Of a DNA stretch of 64,000 nt, positions 60,642 through 64,000 are shown one piece after another. The number at the start of each line of letters is the position of its first letter. Within the stretch, counting starts at the first letter, position 1. Position numbers and translations under genes: made by a program. The notes below the pieces were generated by a model that worked only from the letters and a program-made list of their open reading frames with translations, had not been told where the DNA came from and did not search any database. Origin of the DNA: Skermanella rosea (lineage in GTDB: Bacteria > Pseudomonadota > Alphaproteobacteria > Azospirillales > Azospirillaceae); the NCBI RefSeq assembly GCF_016806835.2, contig NZ_CP086114.1, positions 265,000 to 328,999 of the forward strand, given 5' to 3'.

Positions 60642-62174
60642 TTGCGGCTCGCAACCTTCATCACTTCAGTCGGCGCTGCCGGGCTCCTCGCCACGCTGGC
60701 GGGCTCCGTCGCCCTGGCCGACGACAGGCCGCTCCGGATCGTCGGACCGTGGGAGATCGTCGGCGTCGATCCCGCCCAGTCCGGCTACGTGTTCAGCCGC
60801 ACCCAGGTCGCCGAGACCCTGGTCACCGCCGACGGGGAGGGCAGGCTGGCGCCGCTGCTGGCGGAAAGCTGGTCGGCCTCGGAAGACGGCCTGACCTGGC
60901 GTTTCCCGGTGCGGTCCGGCGCCACCTTCCACGACGGGACCCCGGTCACGGCGGAAGCGGCGGCCGCCAGCCTGGAGCGGGCCCGGGCGGGTGCCGGCGC
61001 CTTCGCCCAGGCGCCGGTCGCCTCGATCGCCGCCGAGGACCGCGAGGTGGTCATCCGACTGGACAGGCCGTTCGCATCGCTGCCGGCATTCCTCGCCAAC
61101 TACGGCACGATCATCCTGGCCCCGGCTTCCTACGACACGGCGGGGGCCGTGACCCGCATCATCGGTTCCGGCCCCTACAAGGTGAAGGCGCTGACCCCGC
61201 CGCTGAAGCTGGAACTGGAGCGCGCCGACGGCTGGTGGGGCGGCACGCCCGCGATCGCGTCCGCCAGCTATCTGGCGGTCGGGCAGGGCGAGACCCGGGC
61301 GCTGATGGCCGAAAGCGGCCAGGCCGACCTGGTCTTCTCCATGCTCCCCGTCTCGGTGGAGCGGCTGAAGCGCAACCCCAGGCTCGACGTGCATGTCACG
61401 ACCATCCCGCGGACGCGGCAGCTCAAGCTGAACGCCGGCTCGCCCTTCTTCGACGATGTCCGGGAACGGCGGGCGGTCAGCCTCGCCCTCGACCGGGCCG
61501 GAATCGCCAAGGTCATCCTGCGGAACGGCGACCTGGCGGCGACCCAGCTGTTTCCGCCGACGCTGGCCGGCTGGCACGACGAAAAGCTGGCGCCGCTGGA
61601 GCGGAACCTAGACGCCGCGCGGAAGCTGCTCGCCGAGGCCGGCTGGACCGCCGGCGCCGACGGTATCCTGGAGCAGGACGGCCGGCGCTTCGGCGTCTCG
61701 CTGGTCACCTTCTCCAGCTGGCCGGAGCTGCCGCCGATCGCGACCGCGATCCAGGCGCAGCTCCGCCAGGTCGGGATCGAGGTGAAGGTCTCCGTCGGCA
61801 ACAGTTCCGAGATCGTCAGCCGGCACCGCGACGGCAGCCTGGAGATGGGCTTGGCGTCGCGCAACTTCTCGCTGGTCCCCGATCCGCTGGGGACGCTGAT
61901 GCAGGACTATGGGCCGAAGGGCGGCGACTGGGGCGCCATGGGCTGGTCGAGCGCCGAGCTGGGCGAGGTCTTCCGCCGCCTCGACGAAACGGCCGACGCC
62001 GCCGCGCGCCTTCCGCTCCAGGAGCGCGCCGCGGAGATCCTGCACGAAGGCCTGCCGGTCGTTCCGGTCGCCTGGTCGGAACTGGCGGTCGCCGCCAACA
62101 GGCGCATCTCGGGCGTGCGGGTCGATCCGTTCGAGCTCAGCTACCACATCGCCTCGATCAAATGGGCGGACTGA
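60642..62174 (+). CDS. ABC transporter substrate-binding protein, peptide/nickel/opine (DppA/NikA) type, probable zinc regulon
   Basis: 510 aa from the TTG at 60642, chosen for GGAGG five bases upstream. A signal peptide (RLATFITSVGAAGLLATLAG ending ALA) precedes the SBP_bac_5 body: YVFSRTQVAETLVTADGEGR, LAESWSASEDGLTWRFPVRS, ATFHDGTPVTAEAAAASLER, GSGPYKV and RRAVSLALDRAGIAKVIL. The family imports di/oligopeptides, nickel chelates or metallophores. Divergence from znu genes and the Zur-like site suggest a zinc-linked cargo such as a zincophore; this is inference. Confidence 0.88.
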   Translation: MRLATFITSVGAAGLLATLAGSVALADDRPLRIVGPWEIVGVDPAQSGYVFSRTQVAETLVTADGEGRLAPLLAESWSASEDGLTWRFPVRSGATFHDGTPVTAEAAAASLERARAGAGAFAQAPVASIAAEDREVVIRLDRPFASLPAFLANYGTIILAPASYDTAGAVTRIIGSGPYKVKALTPPLKLELERADGWWGGTPAIASASYLAVGQGETRALMAESGQADLVFSMLPVSVERLKRNPRLDVHVTTIPRTRQLKLNAGSPFFDDVRERRAVSLALDRAGIAKVILRNGDLAATQLFPPTLAGWHDEKLAPLERNLDAARKLLAEAGWTAGADGILEQDGRRFGVSLVTFSSWPELPPIATAIQAQLRQVGIEVKVSVGNSSEIVSRHRDGSLEMGLASRNFSLVPDPLGTLMQDYGPKGGDWGAMGWSSAELGEVFRRLDETADAAARLPLQERAAEILHEGLPVVPVAWSELAVAANRRISGVRVDPFELSYHIASIKWAD

Positions 62175-62178
62175 GCGG

Positions 62179-63126
62179 ATGACCGGAGCAGGCCGTTTCC
62201 TTCTCGCCCGGCTGGCGCAGACCGCCGTCGTGGCGCTCGTGGTCGGCGGGCTGTGCTTCGCCCTGATGCGGGTGCTGCCCGGCGACGCCGCGATGCGCAT
62301 CGCCGCCGGCCGCTACGGACCCGACGCGATGAGCGCCGAGGCGGCCGACCGGGTCCGGGCGGAACTGGGGCTCGACAATCCCTGGCCGGTCCAGTTCCTG
62401 GACTGGATCGGCGATCTGGCCCGGTTCGACCTCGGCAGGTCGCTGGTCAGCGGCGCGCCCGTGGTCGACGAACTGGCGATCCAGTTGGGATATTCCCTGT
62501 GGCTCGCGGGGGCGGCGGTCCTGCTGTCGCTTCTGATCGGCCCCGCCGCCGGGATCGCCGCGGGCCTCCGGCCGGGCTCCTGGCAGGACCGGCTGGGCCT
62601 CGCCGCGTCGGTGGCGCTCCGCTCCCTGCCGCCGTTCGTCCTGGGGCTGCTGCTGATGCTGCTGTTCAGCATCCAGTTGGGCTGGCTGCCGCCGGCGGGG
62701 TTCGGGACCTGGCGCGACATCCTGCTGCCGGCGCTGACGCTGGCCATCGGCCTCGCCGCCGTGTCCAGCCGGGTGACGCGGGACGCGGTCGCGGCGGTGG
62801 CGCGGGCCCCCTATTTCGCCTTCGCCCGCCACAAGGGATTGCCCGACGGGGTGGCGCTGCGCCGCCACGGTCTGCGCAACGCGGCCATCCCGGTCGTCTC
62901 CTATCTCGGTCTCCAGACCGTCTACCTGATCGAGGGGGTCGTCGTGGTCGAATCCATCTTCGCCTACCCGGGCATAGGCCATGCCCTGGTGCATGCGATC
63001 ATCGCCCGGGACATCCCCATGGTACAGGGCACGGCGCTCGTCATGGGGCTGCTGTTCGTCGCCGTCAACGCCGCGGTCGATGCCGCCTGCGCGTGGCTGG
63101 ATCCGCGCCTGAGGGCGGTCCGATGA
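62179..63126 (+). CDS. Peptide/nickel-type ABC permease (DppB/NikB family)
   Basis: 315 aa with six membrane helices. N-terminal FLLARLAQTAVVALVVGGLC FALMRVLPGDAA; EAA-like loop RDAVAAVARAPYFAFARHKG LPDGVALRRHGLRNAAIPVV; and VVVVESIFAYPGIGHALVHAI are standard for the family. It follows the binding-protein gene after four bases and overlaps the next permease by four bases. Confidence 0.92.
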   Translation: MTGAGRFLLARLAQTAVVALVVGGLCFALMRVLPGDAAMRIAAGRYGPDAMSAEAADRVRAELGLDNPWPVQFLDWIGDLARFDLGRSLVSGAPVVDELAIQLGYSLWLAGAAVLLSLLIGPAAGIAAGLRPGSWQDRLGLAASVALRSLPPFVLGLLLMLLFSIQLGWLPPAGFGTWRDILLPALTLAIGLAAVSSRVTRDAVAAVARAPYFAFARHKGLPDGVALRRHGLRNAAIPVVSYLGLQTVYLIEGVVVVESIFAYPGIGHALVHAIIARDIPMVQGTALVMGLLFVAVNAAVDAACAWLDPRLRAVR

Positions 63127-63947
63127 CGGCGATACCGGACGCTCCTTCTCGGGCAGGAGGCGCGGTACCGTCGTCGCGGATTGTCGGCGGCGCGCTGCTG
63201 GCGCTGCTGGCCGGGTTCGCCGTGCTGGGACCCTGGGTGATCGACGCCGATCCCGCCCTGCAGGACCTGGGCTCCAGCCTTGCCCCGATCGGCGGCGAAT
63301 ATCTGCTGGGCGCCGACCATTACGGGCGGAGCCTGCTGGCGCGGCTGGCCCACGGCGCGCGCCTGTCCTTCGGCATGGCCTTCCTGACCATGGTGACGGC
63401 GGCGGTGCCCGGCGTGCTGCTAGGGCTGCTGGCGGCGTGGCGGGGCGGGTGGGCCGACCGGCTGCTCACCATCCTGTCGGACGTGGTGCTGGCCCTGCCC
63501 GGACTGCTGCTGGTGCTCCTGCTGGTGGCCTTCGCGCCGGGAGATTTCGGACCGCTGTACCTGGGCCTCGCCCTGACGCTGTGGGTCGAGTTCTTCCGGG
63601 TGACGCGGGCGACCGCCGCGGCGCTGCTGAAGCAGCCCCATGTCGAGGCCGCGGGGCTTCTGGGCTTCGGCCCGGCCTACATCCTGCGGACCTATATCGT
63701 CCCGGCGATGGCTCCGATGCTGGCGACCCTGGCGGCCTTCGCCATGGGAACCGCGATCATCGCGATCTCCACGCTCAGCGCGATCAGCGTCGGGCTTCAG
63801 CCGCCGACGCCTGAACTCGGCAGCATGATCGTCGAGCTGCTGCCCTACTACGCGGAGGCTCCGGTCCATGTGCTGCTGCCCGCCGTCCTGATCTTCCTGC
63901 TGGTCATGGGCCTGCAACTTGTCGCCAAGGGAGCGCCCCGGCCATGA
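63123..63947 (+). CDS. Peptide/nickel-type ABC permease (DppC/NikC family)
   Basis: 274 aa with six membrane helices. EYLLGADHYGRSLLARLAHG ARLS is the DppC signature. The docking loop is RVTRATAAALLKQPHVEAAG LLGFGPAYILRTYIVP, and a C-terminal VGLQPPTPELGSMI motif follows. Its start overlaps the previous stop, and its stop overlaps the start of the ATPase gene at 63944. Confidence 0.92.
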   Translation: MTAIPDAPSRAGGAVPSSRIVGGALLALLAGFAVLGPWVIDADPALQDLGSSLAPIGGEYLLGADHYGRSLLARLAHGARLSFGMAFLTMVTAAVPGVLLGLLAAWRGGWADRLLTILSDVVLALPGLLLVLLLVAFAPGDFGPLYLGLALTLWVEFFRVTRATAAALLKQPHVEAAGLLGFGPAYILRTYIVPAMAPMLATLAAFAMGTAIIAISTLSAISVGLQPPTPELGSMIVELLPYYAEAPVHVLLPAVLIFLLVMGLQLVAKGAPRP

Positions 63948-64000
63948 TCGACGGTCTCACGGTTTCCGGCCTCCAGGTCGCCTCGGGCGACGGGCCGATC
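63944..64000 (+). CDS. Peptide/nickel-type ABC ATPase, 5' end only
   Basis: The first 19 codons, MIDGLTVSGLQVASGDGPI, continue beyond the window. Position directly after two DppBC-type permeases with a four-base overlap, and an 'L.V.GL.V' opening strand, indicate a DppD/NikD-type ATP-binding subunit. No nucleotide-binding motif is inside the window, so the call rests on context. Confidence 0.6.
   Translation, partial: MIDGLTVSGLQVASGDGPI

Overview
The window is high-GC chromosomal-type DNA with an alphaproteobacterial gene style. Overlapping ATGA/GTGA start-stops, strong AGGAGG-type ribosome sites, many periplasmic-binding-protein transporters and DUF29 proteins suggest the Rhodospirillales (Azospirillum/Skermanella-like). 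That placement is inference from gene content, not a database match. About 60 genes or gene remnants are recognisable. No rRNA, tRNA or CRISPR array was seen.

Layout. (1) 1-9.4 kb: the 5' end of an Ldh-family dehydrogenase diverges from a FadR-type GntR regulator. A class IV aminotransferase, a polyamine-type ABC ATPase, an IS110-family insertion, a divergent class III aminotransferase, and the matching binding protein and two permeases follow. (2) 9.5-12.5 kb: a cupin lipoprotein, an alpha/beta-hydrolase remnant, an MFS exporter and a LysR regulator. (3) 12.5-17.4 kb: a divergent acyl-CoA gene set (SDR, MaoC, acyl-CoA ligase / enoyl-CoA hydratase, nitronate-monooxygenase-like). (4) 17.4-20.4 kb: a VapC remnant, a PEP-CTERM exported protein and an NCS2 purine permease. 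(5) 20.8-26.5 kb: a tripartite tricarboxylate (TctCBA) uptake operon, a TerC membrane protein, a GntR regulator and a CBS-BON protein. (6) 26.5-36.2 kb is an accessory zone. It holds a broken toxin-antitoxin pair, two DUF29-type genes, gene crumbs (hsdM, beta-lactamase) and a low-GC patch. It also holds a 5,991-bp transposon (29773-35763) with 167-bp terminal inverted repeats and a 6-bp target duplication, which splits an HTH/ImmA-IrrE protease gene. The transposon carries a resolvase, a frameshifted DDE transposase, an AAA ATPase, and a LysR plus quinone-oxidoreductase-like cargo pair. (7) 36.2-43 kb: short direct repeats, a serine hydrolase, two acyl-CoA dehydrogenases and a fused enoyl-CoA hydratase/3-hydroxyacyl-CoA dehydrogenase. 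(8) 43-54 kb: a small anchored protein, a cold-shock protein, an IclR regulator, then a complete short-chain amide system: AmiC sensor, AmiR ANTAR antiterminator, five-gene ABC importer, formamidase and SDR. (9) 54-64 kb: toxin-antitoxin remnants, an XRE antitoxin, then a zinc locus. In that locus DUF1826, a 46-aa membrane peptide, ZnuCBA, a CobW GTPase and a WD40 protein diverge from a peptide/metallophore-type ABC importer, with two Zur-box-like sites between them.

How the genes fit together. Amide import and hydrolysis (45.4-53.1 kb) appears controlled by transcript antitermination: an intrinsic terminator lies directly upstream of amiC and amiR encodes the cognate type of antiterminator. 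The zinc locus looks like one Zur-controlled bidirectional unit that couples free zinc uptake to a second importer of unknown cargo. The transposon insertion can be undone on paper: removing it, one target-site copy and one unit of a 14-bp tandem duplication restores a continuous 386-codon gene.
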